Source of the DNA: Acidimicrobiia bacterium
GTDB lineage: Bacteria > Actinomycetota > Acidimicrobiia > Acidimicrobiales > SKKL01
Reading direction: 5' to 3'
Assembly (NCBI GenBank): GCA_016649895.1
Contig: JAENWR010000001.1
Span: 51,688 to 115,687, forward strand
DNA: 64,000 bases
Both the position numbers and the translations under genes were made by a program. Below, piece after piece: positions 1 to 10,146 of the stretch. The notes below the pieces were generated by a model, which saw only the letters and a program-made list of their open reading frames with translations, was not told where the DNA came from and did not search any database. Numbering within the stretch: the stretch's first letter is position 1; every line of letters starts with the position of its first letter.

Positions 1-234
1 CTCGTCGGCTCGGGCTCGGTGGTCCTCCACGGCGCCCAGGTGCACACCGGAGCGCTGGTGGGCGCCAACGCCGTGGTGCCCAACGGCATGGAGGTGCCGT
101 CCGGGGCCATGGCCCTCGGCATCCCTGCCAAGATCAAGCCCAACTCGGTCAACCCGCTGCAGATCAGCATGGGGGTCGAGTTCTACGTGGCCAGGGGGAA
201 GCGCTACGCAGCCGAGCTGCGTCGCATCGACTAG
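1..234 (+). CDS. C-terminal part of a hexapeptide-repeat protein (gamma-carbonic anhydrase/acyltransferase-like), truncated by the window edge
   Basis: The frame is open from base 1 to TAG at 232-234, so the true start lies outside the window. The residues show the hydrophobic-x-x-G/A/N-x-x periodicity of a left-handed beta-helix (VHTGALVGANAVV), followed by the usual exit motif GIPAKIK and a helical tail with E-F-Y-V-A-R-G-K-R-Y. This arrangement is typical of YrdA/CaiE-type gamma-carbonic anhydrase homologues, but the metal-binding His residues would lie upstream and cannot be checked, so the enzymatic role is open. Confidence 0.7.
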   Translation, partial: LVGSGSVVLHGAQVHTGALVGANAVVPNGMEVPSGAMALGIPAKIKPNSVNPLQISMGVEFYVARGKRYAAELRRID

Positions 235-262
235 GAGCATGCGCGGAAAAGATCGCATGCTC
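235..262. terminator. Hairpin between convergent genes
   Basis: GAGCATGCG (235-243) is the perfect reverse complement of CGCATGCTC (254-262), with a 10-base loop. It begins one base after the stop of the hexapeptide gene and lies before the end of the leftward AlkB-like gene, where a bidirectional terminator would be expected. No long T tract follows. Confidence 0.5.
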
Positions 263-316
263 TCTGTTCCACCCGCTCTTGCCGCCTTCGGCGGCGGGCC
301 GCTCGGGCCGCCGCTC

Positions 317-1000
317 TCAGCGGCTGTACAGGCGTGGGGCGCCGTAGGAGGCGCCGACCACCGGGCGGCCACGACGCGACGTCCACCGCCACTGCACCGA
401 GATGCGTCCGCCCGTCGCGCGGTCGGGACGGGGCACGCCGTGCTCCCAGCCAGCCTGGCACGCGCCGCCCATGACGATGAGGTCGCCCTCGCCGGGGGCC
501 ACGTCGTGGACGGCGCCCTTGTACTCGGCCTCGTGGTCGTAGCGGTTGCCGCGGGGTCGCAGGTGGAACGGCCGCCGAGCCCCCAGCACGAGCAGGGCGA
601 TGATGGTCTCGTCGAGCCAGCGCATGTCGCGGTCGCGGTGCAGTGCCATCATGTCGCGCTCGTTGCGGTAGTAGGCGAGGCCGTAGCCGCCGAACTGCAC
701 GTGGTAGTGGTGCTGGAGCAGGCGTTGGGTCTCGGTGACTGCGGGATGCGGGGCCGGGGTGCCCCGTCCGTAGCTGGCGGCGAGCCGGGGCTCGTCGACC
801 CAGCGCTCGTAGCGGAAGACCCGTCCCTGCTGCCACGGAGCGTTGCCCTCGACCGCGTCGTACACGCCGGTGGTGTCGTGACCGATCGAGTCGAGGAAGC
901 CTCTGGCGACGTCGACCCACGACCGGTCATCGAGCTGCAGCCGCTCGAACGAGATGGTGGAGGAGTCGATCGACACGTGCGCGACGGTAGCGCCGCGCAT
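317..1000 (-). CDS. AlkB-like 2-oxoglutarate/Fe(II)-dependent oxygenase
   Basis: 227 aa. The double-stranded beta-helix signature is visible: HRD (H-x-D iron ligands) in MALHRDRDM, a distal His in GWEHGVPRP, and R-x5-R in GGRISVQWRW, where the first Arg should bind 2-oxoglutarate. The preceding FGGYGLAYYRNERD resembles the AlkB nucleotide-recognition lid. Family role: oxidative demethylation of alkylated DNA or RNA bases; the exact substrate cannot be read from sequence. ATG at 1000 lies 4 bases after the stop of the AMP nucleosidase gene, so the two are probably co-transcribed. Confidence 0.8.
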   Translation of the reverse strand: MRGATVAHVSIDSSTISFERLQLDDRSWVDVARGFLDSIGHDTTGVYDAVEGNAPWQQGRVFRYERWVDEPRLAASYGRGTPAPHPAVTETQRLLQHHYHVQFGGYGLAYYRNERDMMALHRDRDMRWLDETIIALLVLGARRPFHLRPRGNRYDHEAEYKGAVHDVAPGEGDLIVMGGACQAGWEHGVPRPDRATGGRISVQWRWTSRRGRPVVGASYGAPRLYSR

Positions 1001-1004
1001 GCGA

Positions 1005-2186
1005 TCAGTCGACGTCGGACGGGGCTCCGAACAGGGGCTCGTCAGTGGAGCGGAGGTCGGCGTTGGGGATGCCGTCGGGGTGCACCTGCCGGACGCCCTC
1101 GATGCAGTCGAGTGCGATGTCGAGGTGCTGGCGACGGCTCGAGTCGTAGAAGTCGCGGGCGGCTTCCGACAGTTTGGGTGAGCCGTGCAGCGGCTTGTCG
1201 GAGACGCACAGGAGCGTGGCGTTGGGGATCCGGTAGCGGAAGCCGTTGGTCGCGATGGTGGCCGACTCCATGTCGACGGCCACGCTGCGCGACAGCTGCA
1301 TGGCCTCGAGCGCGAGCCGCTGGTTGAGCTCCCAGTTGCGGTTGTCGGTGGTGTAGACGGTGCCCATCCGGAACGACGTGGTGCGCCGCTCGAGAGCGGC
1401 GAGGAGGAGGGCGTTGAGGCGCGGGTTGGGGATGACCGGCACGCTCGTGGGCAGTACCGCGTCGAGGATGTTGTCGGCCCGCATGTAGCCGGTGGCGAGC
1501 ACGAAGTCGCCGATGGCCTGGTGGTTGCGGAGCCCGCCGCAGTGGCCGATCATCAACATGGCATCGGGGCGCAGTACGGCGACGTGGTCGGTGATGGTCT
1601 TGGCGTTGGCGGGACCCACCCCGATGTTCACGATCGACACCCCGCTGCCGTCGGGCTGGCGATGGTGCCAGGCCGGCATCTGGACACCGGGCCGCGAGGG
1701 GCCGACTGCGTCGGGGAAGTGCTCCTGGAACACCTCGACGTGCATCGCGTAGTTGGTGAAGACGATGTAGCGCTGGAACATGTCGGCGGGGGTGCCGGTG
1801 TAGTGACCGAGACGGTCGAGCGAGAGGGACATGCGCTCGGGCCCGAACAGGAAGAGCTTCTTGGCCCGCAGGTCCCACTCGCTCTCGTCGAGGGCGGCGA
1901 ACAGCTGCGGGTCGTCGAGGGCGAGCGCTGGCCGCGAAGGTCGCACCGCGACGGTGGCGCCCCGCTGCAGGAGGGCACCGATCTCGCGTTCGAGGTAGCG
2001 GCGGATGGCGGCGGGCCGTGCGAACTCGCCGGTGATGCGCGGGTTGTGCATCGACCACGGCCGGATGACCTCGATGGAGGGGTACCAGCCGTCGGCGTCG
2101 ATCGCTTCGAGCGCGTCGCACAGGGCGGTGACAGCGGCATCGGTGCCGTCGAGGTCGAGGTCGGCGCCGTCGATCACGTGCTCCAC
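1005..2186 (-). CDS. amn: AMP nucleosidase
   Basis: Cleaves AMP to adenine and ribose 5-phosphate in purine salvage. The protein carries hallmark Amn segments in order: FTNYAMHV, QMPAWH, NIGVGPANAKTI, MIGHCGGLR, TTDNRNWEL, VDMESATIA and CVSDKPLHG, which match the nucleoside-phosphorylase-like catalytic domain. The chosen start is GTG at 2186, preceded by GAGGA about seven bases upstream (393 aa). The frame stays open to 2336, but that extension is Arg/Pro-rich and runs toward the divergent ABC operon. A second GTG at 2177 is possible. The N-terminal domain is shorter than in the E. coli enzyme. Confidence 0.88.
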   Translation of the reverse strand: MEHVIDGADLDLDGTDAAVTALCDALEAIDADGWYPSIEVIRPWSMHNPRITGEFARPAAIRRYLEREIGALLQRGATVAVRPSRPALALDDPQLFAALDESEWDLRAKKLFLFGPERMSLSLDRLGHYTGTPADMFQRYIVFTNYAMHVEVFQEHFPDAVGPSRPGVQMPAWHHRQPDGSGVSIVNIGVGPANAKTITDHVAVLRPDAMLMIGHCGGLRNHQAIGDFVLATGYMRADNILDAVLPTSVPVIPNPRLNALLLAALERRTTSFRMGTVYTTDNRNWELNQRLALEAMQLSRSVAVDMESATIATNGFRYRIPNATLLCVSDKPLHGSPKLSEAARDFYDSSRRQHLDIALDCIEGVRQVHPDGIPNADLRSTDEPLFGAPSDVD

Positions 2187-2428
2187 CCGATGATCCTCGC
2201 GCGTTCTCAGGTGTGCGGCAGGGGCGACTCCGGCCGTGGCACTTCGATCGCGCTCGAAGCGCGTGCCGCCTCCGTGAGATCTCTGCCGAAACCGGGTTGG
2301 GGGCGGCCACCCGAGATCGTTAGGCTCTGGAAGCATTCGTTCGACTGGCGGACGAGGCCGGCGGACCGACTCAGGGGGATCCGACCATCTCAGGCACTAC
2401 CGAAGAGGCACGACATCCCGGCTGGGGG

Positions 2429-4174
2429 TTGCTGCGCGAGAGGGTCTCCGAGCAGCGCAAGGGCATCGCGGTCGGGGTCCTCGTCGGTCTGATGTGGACC
2501 GCCGGCAAGGTCACGGTGCCGTGGGTGGTCAAGCAGGGCATCGACAACGGCATCGAGGTCGACCCGCCCGACCTCGGCTCGATCCGCCTCTGGGGTCTCA
2601 TGATCCTGGCGGCGGGCACCGTCTCGGCCGGGTTCGCCGGCGCTCGGCGCTACATGGCGTTCCGCGAGGCTCGCTTCGCCGAAGCCACCCTCCGCGACCA
2701 GATCTTCGCCCAGATCCAACGCCTGCACTTCGCCTACCACGACCACACCCAGGCCGGTCAGCTCATGAGCCGTGGCGCCACCGACCTCCAGCAGGTGCAG
2801 GCGTTCGTGGTGATGATCCCGATGACGATCAGCAACGCCATGACCGTCATCGCCGTGACGGTGCTGCTCGTCCTCCTCGACCCGATCCTCACGCTCTTCG
2901 CGCTCGGCGCCCTGCCGCTCGTCAACATCATGGGCAAGCGCTTCTCCACCCGCCTGTTCCCGTCGGTGATGGGCATCCAGGAGGAGTCGGCCCAGCTCGC
3001 TGCCGTGGTCGACGAGACCGTGTCGGGCATCCGCGTCGTGAAGGGGTTCGGAGCCGAGGACGCGCAGGCCGCGCGGCTGAAGACCGAGGCCGACGATGTG
3101 TTCGGCATGGCGATGGATGCATCGCGCACCCGCGCCACGTACCTGCCGGCCATCGAGCTCATCCCCAACATCGGGCTCATCGCGGTCCTGGCCTATGGCG
3201 GCCACCAGATCCTCAGCGGTGAGCTCACCCTCGGAACGCTCGTCTCGTTCAACCTCTACGTGGTGCTGCTCATCCAGCCGCTCCGCATGCTGGGCATGAT
3301 CATCGCCCAGGCCCAGCGAGCTGCGGCCGCCGCCGACCGGGTGGCCGAGGTGTTGTCGACCGCACCGCGCATCGCCGATCCGGCGCACCCCACGCCGCTG
3401 CCGTCGAAGGGCCCCGGGCTCGGGCACGTCACGTTCGAGGGGGTCCACTTCTCCTACAGCGACGGCACCAAGGTGCTCGACGGGCTCGACCTCGACATCA
3501 GCGCCGGTGAGTCGATCACACTCGTCGGCGCGACCGGCTCGGGGAAGAGCACCGTCGCCCGCCTGATCCCCCGGTTCTACGACGTGCGGCAGGGACGCGT
3601 CCTGCTCGACGGTGTCGATGTCCGGCAGGCGCCGCTCACCGAGCTGCGACGCTCGGTCGGCATCGTCTTCGAGGAGACGTTCCTCTTCTCCGACACCATC
3701 GGCGCCAACATCGCGTTCGCCGATCCCGATGCCCCCCGAGAACAGATCGAGAGGGCAGCGCGTCTCTCGGGCGCCCACGACTTCATCGTCGACCTACCCG
3801 ACGGCTACGCCACCGAGATCGGCGAGCGAGGCTTCTCGCTCTCGGGCGGGCAACGCCAGCGCATCGCCATCGCCCGTGCCATCCTCGCCGACCCACGGGT
3901 GCTCATCCTCGACGACGCCACCTCGTCGGTCGACCCGACCAAGGAGCACGAGATCCGCGACGCGCTGGGCGAGGTGATGGAGGGTCGCACCACCATCGTC
4001 ATCGCCCACCGCCCGGCCACCATCGCCCTGGCCGACCGCGTGGTCCTGCTCGACCGCGGTCGCATCGCCGCCGAGGGCACCCACGACGAGCTGCTGGCCA
4101 CCAACGCCGCCTACCGGCAGGTGCTCGCGGCCATCGACCGAGCCGGCGAGCTGCCCGAGGAGGTTCGGCTGTGA
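2429..4174 (+). CDS. ABC exporter, half-transporter with degenerate Walker B
   Basis: 581 aa fused transmembrane domain (about residues 10-310) and nucleotide-binding domain. Walker A GATGSGKS is at 367-374, signature LSGGQ at 471-475, and an H-loop His in VIAHRP. Walker B reads LILDD, with Asp496 where the catalytic Glu belongs, so this subunit should form a hydrolysis-poor site with its partner. Stop and start of the next gene overlap (GTGA), indicating a heterodimer. The start is TTG 2429. The frame is open back to 2324 and looks coding (acidic, Gly/Thr-rich), so a non-standard upstream start such as CTG 2345 cannot be excluded. The substrate is unknown. Confidence 0.9.
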   Translation: MLRERVSEQRKGIAVGVLVGLMWTAGKVTVPWVVKQGIDNGIEVDPPDLGSIRLWGLMILAAGTVSAGFAGARRYMAFREARFAEATLRDQIFAQIQRLHFAYHDHTQAGQLMSRGATDLQQVQAFVVMIPMTISNAMTVIAVTVLLVLLDPILTLFALGALPLVNIMGKRFSTRLFPSVMGIQEESAQLAAVVDETVSGIRVVKGFGAEDAQAARLKTEADDVFGMAMDASRTRATYLPAIELIPNIGLIAVLAYGGHQILSGELTLGTLVSFNLYVVLLIQPLRMLGMIIAQAQRAAAAADRVAEVLSTAPRIADPAHPTPLPSKGPGLGHVTFEGVHFSYSDGTKVLDGLDLDISAGESITLVGATGSGKSTVARLIPRFYDVRQGRVLLDGVDVRQAPLTELRRSVGIVFEETFLFSDTIGANIAFADPDAPREQIERAARLSGAHDFIVDLPDGYATEIGERGFSLSGGQRQRIAIARAILADPRVLILDDATSSVDPTKEHEIRDALGEVMEGRTTIVIAHRPATIALADRVVLLDRGRIAAEGTHDELLATNAAYRQVLAAIDRAGELPEEVRL

Positions 4175-6003
4175 GGGGCGTTCCATCAGGCGTCGACGAA
4201 GAGGACAGGCTCGACGCCGAACAGGCCAAGCACGTCATTCGCAGGGCGGCGCAGATGATGCAGCCGTACCGCTCGAAGGTGCGTCTGGCCGTCGGGTTCA
4301 TCGCCCTCTACACCGCCAGCATCCTCGCCGGGCCGTACCTGGTGAAGTGGGCCATCGACAAGTCGCTCAAGCCGGGGTACGACGCGCTCCAGCGCGGCGA
4401 TGGCCTCCCCGACGACGTCTTCCGGGTCCTCAACACGACCATCGGCCTCTACGTGGTCGTCGCCATCGTGGCCTACTTCGCCCAGCGCATGGCGATCATG
4501 ACCCTCGCCCGGGTCGGCGAGAACTTCCTGCGCGACCTGCGAACTCGGGTGTTCGCCCACCTGCAGCGGCTGTCGATGCCCTTCTACGACCGCGAGAAGG
4601 CCGGCGTGATCATCTCGCGGATGACCTCCGACATCGACACCATGCAGGAGCTGGTGCAGCAGGGACTGATGAACTTCGTGTCGGCCGCCCTGCTGCTGGT
4701 CTTCGCGCTGGGCATGCTCACGTTGGTCTCGTGGCAGCTCATGTTGGTCTGCGCCCTCATCGTCCCGGTCGTGGTCGTCGCCAGCATCAAGTTCCAACGC
4801 GACTCGAACCGGGCCTACCTCACGGTGCGCGACCGCATCGGCAACACGCTCTCGGGGCTGCAGGAGGGCATCGCCGGGGTGCGCGTCATCCAGGCCTACG
4901 GCCGCCAGGAGATCCAGACCGGCCGCTTCGCCACGGGCAACCGCGAGCTCTACGAGGCCCACATGGACTCGGTGAGGGTGCAGTCCTGGTACGTGCCGAT
5001 CATCGAGTTCGCCGGACACTTCACCACCGCTGCCGCCATCGGTGTGGGTGGCTACATGGTCACCGAGGACATCGTGACGACGGGGACGGTGGCCTTCTTC
5101 GTCCTCACGCTCTCCAACCTGTTCGAGCCGATCCAGCAGCTCAGCCAGCTCTTCAACCAACTCCAGTCGGCGGGCGCCGCGCTGCAGAAGATCTTCGTCC
5201 TGCTCGACACCGACGTCGACGTGTCCGAACGACCGGGCGCGGTCGACCTCCCCCCGACCGGCGACATCGAGGTGCGCGACGTCGTCTTCCGCTACAGCTC
5301 GGGCGGCGACACCGTGCTCGCCGGCGTGAACCTCACCATCGCCGAGGGCGAACGCCTCGCTCTCGTCGGCCCCACCGGTGCCGGCAAGTCGACGCTGGCC
5401 AAGCTCATCGCCCGCATGTACGACCCGGTCGAGGGCACGGTCAGCCTCGGGGGCGTCAACCTGCGCGACGCTACCCTCCGGTCACTGCGGCAGCGGGTGG
5501 TGGTCGTGCCCCAGGAGGGCTTCCTCTTCCACGGCACCATCCGAGACAACATCCGCCTGGTCCGGCCCGAGGCGTCGCCAGCCGACGTGAACGCCGCGCT
5601 CGACGCCCTCGGTCTGCGCGAGCGCTTCGAGGAGCTCGAGGACGGGCTCGAGACCGAGGTGAACGAGCGGGGCTCGCGCCTGTCGGCGGGGGAGAAGCAG
5701 CTCGTCTCGCTTGCCCGTGCCGCGCTGGTCGACCCTGCGGTGCTCGTCCTCGACGAAGCCACATCGAGCCTCGACCCGGGTACCGAGCAGCTCATCGAGA
5801 GCGCGCTCGAGGTGCTCATGGATGGCCGCACCGTCATCGTCATCGCCCACCGGCTGTCCACCTCGGAGCGCGCCGACCGTGTTGGCGTCGTCACCGAAGG
5901 CACCCTGCGCGAGCTCGGCACCCACGACGATCTGGTCGCCGCCGGTGGGCACTACGCCGCTCTCTACGCCACCTGGACGGGCGGCCTCACGAGCGCGAGC
6001 TGA
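4171..6003 (+). CDS. ABC exporter, half-transporter with intact Walker B
   Basis: 610 aa, partner of the preceding gene. GTG start overlaps its stop by 4 bases and has GAGGAGG upstream. An N-terminal extension with six predicted membrane segments is followed by an NBD with Walker A GPTGAGKS (400-407), Walker B VLVLDEATS with catalytic Glu529, and VIAHRLST. The signature is LSAGE (504-508) instead of LSGGQ. In heterodimeric exporters (TM287/288, TAP type) the degenerate site combines the non-Glu Walker B of one chain with the altered signature of the other, exactly the pattern seen here. Drug or lipid export is the usual role; the substrate is not determinable. Confidence 0.9.
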   Translation: MRGVPSGVDEEDRLDAEQAKHVIRRAAQMMQPYRSKVRLAVGFIALYTASILAGPYLVKWAIDKSLKPGYDALQRGDGLPDDVFRVLNTTIGLYVVVAIVAYFAQRMAIMTLARVGENFLRDLRTRVFAHLQRLSMPFYDREKAGVIISRMTSDIDTMQELVQQGLMNFVSAALLLVFALGMLTLVSWQLMLVCALIVPVVVVASIKFQRDSNRAYLTVRDRIGNTLSGLQEGIAGVRVIQAYGRQEIQTGRFATGNRELYEAHMDSVRVQSWYVPIIEFAGHFTTAAAIGVGGYMVTEDIVTTGTVAFFVLTLSNLFEPIQQLSQLFNQLQSAGAALQKIFVLLDTDVDVSERPGAVDLPPTGDIEVRDVVFRYSSGGDTVLAGVNLTIAEGERLALVGPTGAGKSTLAKLIARMYDPVEGTVSLGGVNLRDATLRSLRQRVVVVPQEGFLFHGTIRDNIRLVRPEASPADVNAALDALGLRERFEELEDGLETEVNERGSRLSAGEKQLVSLARAALVDPAVLVLDEATSSLDPGTEQLIESALEVLMDGRTVIVIAHRLSTSERADRVGVVTEGTLRELGTHDDLVAAGGHYAALYATWTGGLTSAS

Positions 6004-6006
6004 GGT

Positions 6007-7239
6007 TCAATCGCCCCGTCGCTTGGCCGCGTACATCGCCGCGTCGGCCTCGTGGAGGAGGTCGGCCGTGGTCGACCCGGCGGCAGGACCGAGCGCCGTC
6101 CCCACGCTCGTGCCGATGCGGTGGGAGTGCCCGTCGAACTCGATGGGCGTCTGGCTGACCACGGCACGAGCGCGGCGGGCGACGGTGTCGAGCACGGCCG
6201 GGTCGGTGATGCCAGGGCAGAGGATGACGAACTCGTCGCCGCCGAAGCGGCTCACGATGTCGTCAGCTCGGATCGCGGTGGACAGGCGGGCGGCGACCTC
6301 GATGAGCACCGCGTCGCCGGTGCGGTGTCCGTAGGTGTCGTTCACGGCCTTGAACCCGTCGAGGTCGGCGAAGATCACGCCGATGTCGCGGCGGCCGGGG
6401 CGTTCCGACCACAGCTGGTGGAGTGCCGATTCGAGCGAGCTGCGGTTGGGGAGCTGGGTGAGCGGGTCGACCGCCGCGGCCTCGGCGAGCTGGACCGCGC
6501 GAGCGTGGAGGTCGGTGACGTCCTCCATGGTGCCGATGTGTTCCAGGACGCTGCCGCGCGCGTCGCGGACGGGGGAGGTGCGGGTGATGATCCACCGCGC
6601 GCTGCCATCGCGGCAGAGGAAGCGATGTTCGGACTCGAACGTAGTGTCGGCGATGATGGCGTCGAGCGCGCGCTGGTAGGCGTCCTCGCGGTCGTCGGGG
6701 TGGATCACGTCGAAGGCCGACATGCCGAGCATCCCCTCGAGCGTGTAGCCGCTCATCTCCAGGAGTCGTTCGTTGGCCCAGGTGATGGCGCCGGTGGGGT
6801 CGGTGCGGAAGGTCGCTATCGGCAGCGCCGAGGTGAGTGTGCGGAAGCGTTCCTCGCTGCGGCCGACCTCCTCGAGGGCGGTGACCAACTCGGTCACGTC
6901 GTTGACCACACCGACGAACCGGACGACGTCGTCGGGATCGTCGTGGATCGCCGAGAGCGAGAGGTCGAGGTGGCGGAGCCCGTCGGCGCTACGCAGGCGC
7001 ATCCGCACCTCCTCGCCCGGGGTCGACTGGCGCATCTGCCGCGCGAGGACGCCGCGGTCGTCCTCGTGGGCCAGCTCGATGACCTGGCGGAGCGGGAGCG
7101 GCCACAGGCCGGTGTAGCCGAACAGCGCCCGCCATCGGGCGTTGGCGTAGACGACGTTGCCCGATGCGTCGGACCAGGCCAGTCCGACAGGGGCCCCGTG
7201 CACGAGCGCTCGACGGGCATCGGGGGCGGGTGTGGTCAC
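6007..7239 (-). CDS. PAS-PAS-GGDEF diguanylate cyclase
   Basis: 410 aa, cytoplasmic (no membrane segment). PAS domains at about 5-115 and 130-245 (the second with PAC-like [12 protein letters not shown]), then a GGDEF domain at 255-407. The active site is GGDEF (333-337), and RADD at 324-327 sits five residues before it, matching the RxxD product-inhibition I-site, so c-di-GMP synthesis with feedback is likely. GTG at 7239 overlaps the stop of the upstream gene (GTGA), so the two cyclases are translationally coupled. The reading frame upstream of 7239 is only a shadow of the neighbour. Confidence 0.9.
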   Translation of the reverse strand: MTTPAPDARRALVHGAPVGLAWSDASGNVVYANARWRALFGYTGLWPLPLRQVIELAHEDDRGVLARQMRQSTPGEEVRMRLRSADGLRHLDLSLSAIHDDPDDVVRFVGVVNDVTELVTALEEVGRSEERFRTLTSALPIATFRTDPTGAITWANERLLEMSGYTLEGMLGMSAFDVIHPDDREDAYQRALDAIIADTTFESEHRFLCRDGSARWIITRTSPVRDARGSVLEHIGTMEDVTDLHARAVQLAEAAAVDPLTQLPNRSSLESALHQLWSERPGRRDIGVIFADLDGFKAVNDTYGHRTGDAVLIEVAARLSTAIRADDIVSRFGGDEFVILCPGITDPAVLDTVARRARAVVSQTPIEFDGHSHRIGTSVGTALGPAAGSTTADLLHEADAAMYAAKRRGD

Positions 7240-8528
7240 GTCGACGGGTTCGATCGCTTGGCGAGGTACATCGCCTCGTCGGCGCGGTGGAGGAGATCGG
7301 CGGGGTCGCTCCCCGGCCCGGGGCCGAGGGCCGTGCCGACGCTGGCGGTGATGAGGTGCTCGCGGCCGTCGTGGGAGATGGGGCTCCCAGCAACGGCGTG
7401 GCTGGCGCGGCGGGCCACGGTGTCGAGGACGTCGGTCTCGGCGATGCCGGGGCAGAGGATGACGAACTCGTCGCCGCCGAAGCGGCTGACGGTGTCGTCG
7501 GCGCGGATCGCCAACGAGAGGCGGCGGCCAACCTCGATGAGCACGGCGTCGCCGGCCCGGTGGCCGTGGATGTCGTTGACCGCCTTGAACCCGTTGAGGT
7601 CGACGAAGATGATGCCGACGTCGGATCGTCTCGGCTGTGCGGTCCAGTAGCGATCGAGCAGCGTCTCGAGGCTGGTGCGGTTGGGCAGGCCGGTGAGTGG
7701 ATCGTGGGCGGCGGCGTGGGCAAGGAACTCCGAGCGTGCCCGCATCGCACTCACGTCCTCGATGTTCCCGAGGTGCTCGACCACCTGGCCGTCGTCGCCC
7801 TTCAGGGCGGTGGAGCGAGCCACGACCCAGCGGATGCTGCCATCGCGGCAGACAAGCCGGTGCTCGGACTCGAAGGGCACGTCGGCGATCACCGTGTCGA
7901 TGGCGCGCAGGACAGCGTCCTCGCGCTCGTCGGGGTGGATGAGATCGAACGCCGACATCGTGCGGAGCTCGTCGAGCCCGAAGCCGGTGAGCTCCTCGAG
8001 CCACGAGTTCGCCCAGGTGATCTGGCCATCAGGATCGGTGCGGTAGATGGCCACCGGCAGCGACGACGTGACCGTGCGAAACCGCTCCTCGCTGCGACGA
8101 ACCGCCGACAGGGCGGTGGTGAGCTCGCTGATGTCGTTCAGGATGCTGACGAAGCGGATCGTGGTGTGGGCCGAGTCGGGAACCCGGCGGACCGAGAGCG
8201 AGAACTCGGGCACCCCGTCGTCACGGCCGCTTCGGCGCACGCTCAGCTTCGACTCGACCCCGTCGCGGGCATTGGTGAACGCGTCGAAGAGCTGTTCATG
8301 GCTCGACGGGTCGATGAGGTCGATGATCACCTGAAGGGGCACGGGGAAGGGTGTTTCGCACCCGGTGAGCTCGCGCCAGCGGTTGTTGGCGTACAGCACG
8401 TTCCCGGCCTCGTCGGAGAACGACAACCCCACCGGGGCGAGGTCGATGAGCCCGCGCATGACCGAGGCGTCCTCGAGCCCGCCGCCGGCGTGATCGCCGC
8501 CATCGCCCCCGTCCTGGTCCGATCGCAT
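7236..8528 (-). CDS. PAS-PAS-GGDEF diguanylate cyclase (tandem paralogue)
   Basis: 430 aa, same architecture as the following gene: PAS about 25-135, PAS 150-262, GGDEF 270-428. GGDEF is at 351-355 and the RxxD I-site (RADD) at 342-345, so both catalysis and product inhibition should work. ATG 8528 is preceded by AGAGGAGGAG on the coding strand. High similarity across all three domains indicates tandem duplication; the most divergent part is the first PAS domain, suggesting different input signals. No EAL or HD-GYP domain is nearby. Confidence 0.9.
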   Translation of the reverse strand: MRSDQDGGDGGDHAGGGLEDASVMRGLIDLAPVGLSFSDEAGNVLYANNRWRELTGCETPFPVPLQVIIDLIDPSSHEQLFDAFTNARDGVESKLSVRRSGRDDGVPEFSLSVRRVPDSAHTTIRFVSILNDISELTTALSAVRRSEERFRTVTSSLPVAIYRTDPDGQITWANSWLEELTGFGLDELRTMSAFDLIHPDEREDAVLRAIDTVIADVPFESEHRLVCRDGSIRWVVARSTALKGDDGQVVEHLGNIEDVSAMRARSEFLAHAAAHDPLTGLPNRTSLETLLDRYWTAQPRRSDVGIIFVDLNGFKAVNDIHGHRAGDAVLIEVGRRLSLAIRADDTVSRFGGDEFVILCPGIAETDVLDTVARRASHAVAGSPISHDGREHLITASVGTALGPGPGSDPADLLHRADEAMYLAKRSNPST

Positions 8529-8652
8529 GCTGGTGCTCCTCCTCTTATCCTCGATCGGCTGTCAACACCGCCGATCCAGGCTTTGGGCTCGAAGATTTGC
8601 GAGCGTCCCGCCGCCCGCCCGCCCGCCACGGTGGAGCCCGGGACCGTATTTG

Positions 8653-8673
8653 TTACTATCCACGTAGGAGTAA
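8653..8673. promoter_or_regulatory. Imperfect palindrome upstream of sufB, operator candidate
   Basis: TTACT (8653-8657) and AGTAA (8669-8673) are inverted about a centre CCACGTAGG, 36 bases before the sufB ATG. The segment ACTATCC-ACGTAGG resembles the operator-like palindrome upstream of the second sufC (17332-17355): both share ACTA, CC, CGTAG and TAA in the same order. It is probably the binding site of an Fe-S-responsive repressor (SufR/Rrf2 type), though no such gene is in the window. Confidence 0.4.
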
Positions 8674-8708
8674 TTGCACTCCTGTACGCCGACCACCGGA
8701 GCATCGCG

Positions 8709-10112
8709 ATGGCAGCCACCGATCTCGGACTCGACCTCGGTCGTTACAAGCTGGGATGGAGCGACGTCGAGGACTACGTCTTCAAGCCCAAGCGCGGCCT
8801 CACCGAGGACATCATCCGCGAGATGTCGTGGATGAAGGGCGAACCCGACTGGATGCGCGACTACCGCCTCAAGTCCTACGCCCACTTCTTGAAGCGCCCG
8901 ATGCCCAACTGGGGCGGCGACATGTCCGAGATCTACTTCGACGACATCTTCTACTACATCAAGCCCACCGACCATCAGGTCGACGTGTGGGACGAACTGC
9001 CCGACTCGGTGAAGCAGACCTACGAGAAGCTGGGCATCCCGGAGGCCGAGCGCAAGTACCTCGCCGGCGTCACCGCGCAATATGAGTCAGAGGTCGTCTA
9101 CCACAAGAACCGTGAAGACCTCGAGGCCCAGGGCGTCCTCTTCACCGACATGGACACGGCGCTGCGCGAGCACCCCGAGCTGGTCCGCGCCTACTTCGGC
9201 ACCATCATCCCGAAGAACGACAACAAGTTCGCCGCCCTCAACTCGGCGGTGTGGTCCGGTGGCTCGTTCATCTACGTGCCACCCGGCGTCGAGGTCGAGA
9301 TGCCGCTGCAGGCCTACTTCCGCATCAACGCCGAGAACATGGGCCAGTTCGAACGCACCCTCATCATCGCCGACGAGGGCTCCAAGGTGCACTACATCGA
9401 AGGCTGCTCGGCCCCCACCTACACCACCGACTCGCTGCACTCCGCGGTGGTCGAGATCGTGGTGAAGCCATCGGCCCGCGTCACCTACACCACCATCCAG
9501 AACTGGTCGAACAACGTCTTCAACCTGGTCACCAAGCGGGCCCGGGTCGAGGCCGAGGGCCACATGGAGTGGATCGACGGCAACATCGGCAGCCGCCTCA
9601 CCATGAAGTACCCGGCCGTCTACATGGTGGGGCCGAAGGCGTCGGGCGAGGTCCTCTCGGTGGCCTACGCCGGTGCCGGCCAGCACCAGGACGCCGGGGC
9701 CAAGATGGTGCACGCCGCCCCGGAGACCACCTCGAAGATCGTGTCGAAGTCGATCTCGAAGGACGGCGGTCGCACCAGCTACCGCGGTCTGGTCCGGGTC
9801 GAAGACGACGCCAAGGGCTCCAAGAGCTACGTGCAGTGCGACGCCCTCATCCTCGACGAGGACTCCATCTCCGACACCTACCCCTACATGGAGGTGGGTT
9901 CGAAGGATGCTGTCATCGGTCACGAGGCCACCGTGTCGAAGGTGGCCGACGAGCAGCTCTTCTACCTGAAGAGCCGCGGCCTCTCCGAGGAGCAGGCCAT
10001 GGGCATGATCGTCAACGGCTTCATCGAGCCGGTCACCCGCACCCTGCCCATGGAGTATGCGGTCGAGTGGAGCCGCCTGATCGAGCTGCAGATGGAGGGC
10101 TCGGTCGGCTGA
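8709..10112 (+). CDS. sufB: Fe-S cluster assembly scaffold SufB
   Basis: 467 aa, the usual SufB length. Forms the SufBCD scaffold on which [4Fe-4S] clusters are built. Typical segments are [14 protein letters not shown] near the N-terminus, [33 protein letters not shown], and the C-terminal [21 protein letters not shown] and [16 protein letters not shown] 8709 fits the family start; the open frame further upstream belongs to the antisense of the cyclase gene. First gene of the rightward suf unit, with a palindromic site just upstream. Confidence 0.95.
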   Translation: MAATDLGLDLGRYKLGWSDVEDYVFKPKRGLTEDIIREMSWMKGEPDWMRDYRLKSYAHFLKRPMPNWGGDMSEIYFDDIFYYIKPTDHQVDVWDELPDSVKQTYEKLGIPEAERKYLAGVTAQYESEVVYHKNREDLEAQGVLFTDMDTALREHPELVRAYFGTIIPKNDNKFAALNSAVWSGGSFIYVPPGVEVEMPLQAYFRINAENMGQFERTLIIADEGSKVHYIEGCSAPTYTTDSLHSAVVEIVVKPSARVTYTTIQNWSNNVFNLVTKRARVEAEGHMEWIDGNIGSRLTMKYPAVYMVGPKASGEVLSVAYAGAGQHQDAGAKMVHAAPETTSKIVSKSISKDGGRTSYRGLVRVEDDAKGSKSYVQCDALILDEDSISDTYPYMEVGSKDAVIGHEATVSKVADEQLFYLKSRGLSEEQAMGMIVNGFIEPVTRTLPMEYAVEWSRLIELQMEGSVG

Positions 10113-10146
10113 GCGCCGTCCGCGCCCACCCGATCGGGGTTCGCCA

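Noticed and set aside
7164..8708. Upstream extension of sufB
   Set aside because: Antisense to the diguanylate cyclase gene; SufB family start fits ATG 8709.
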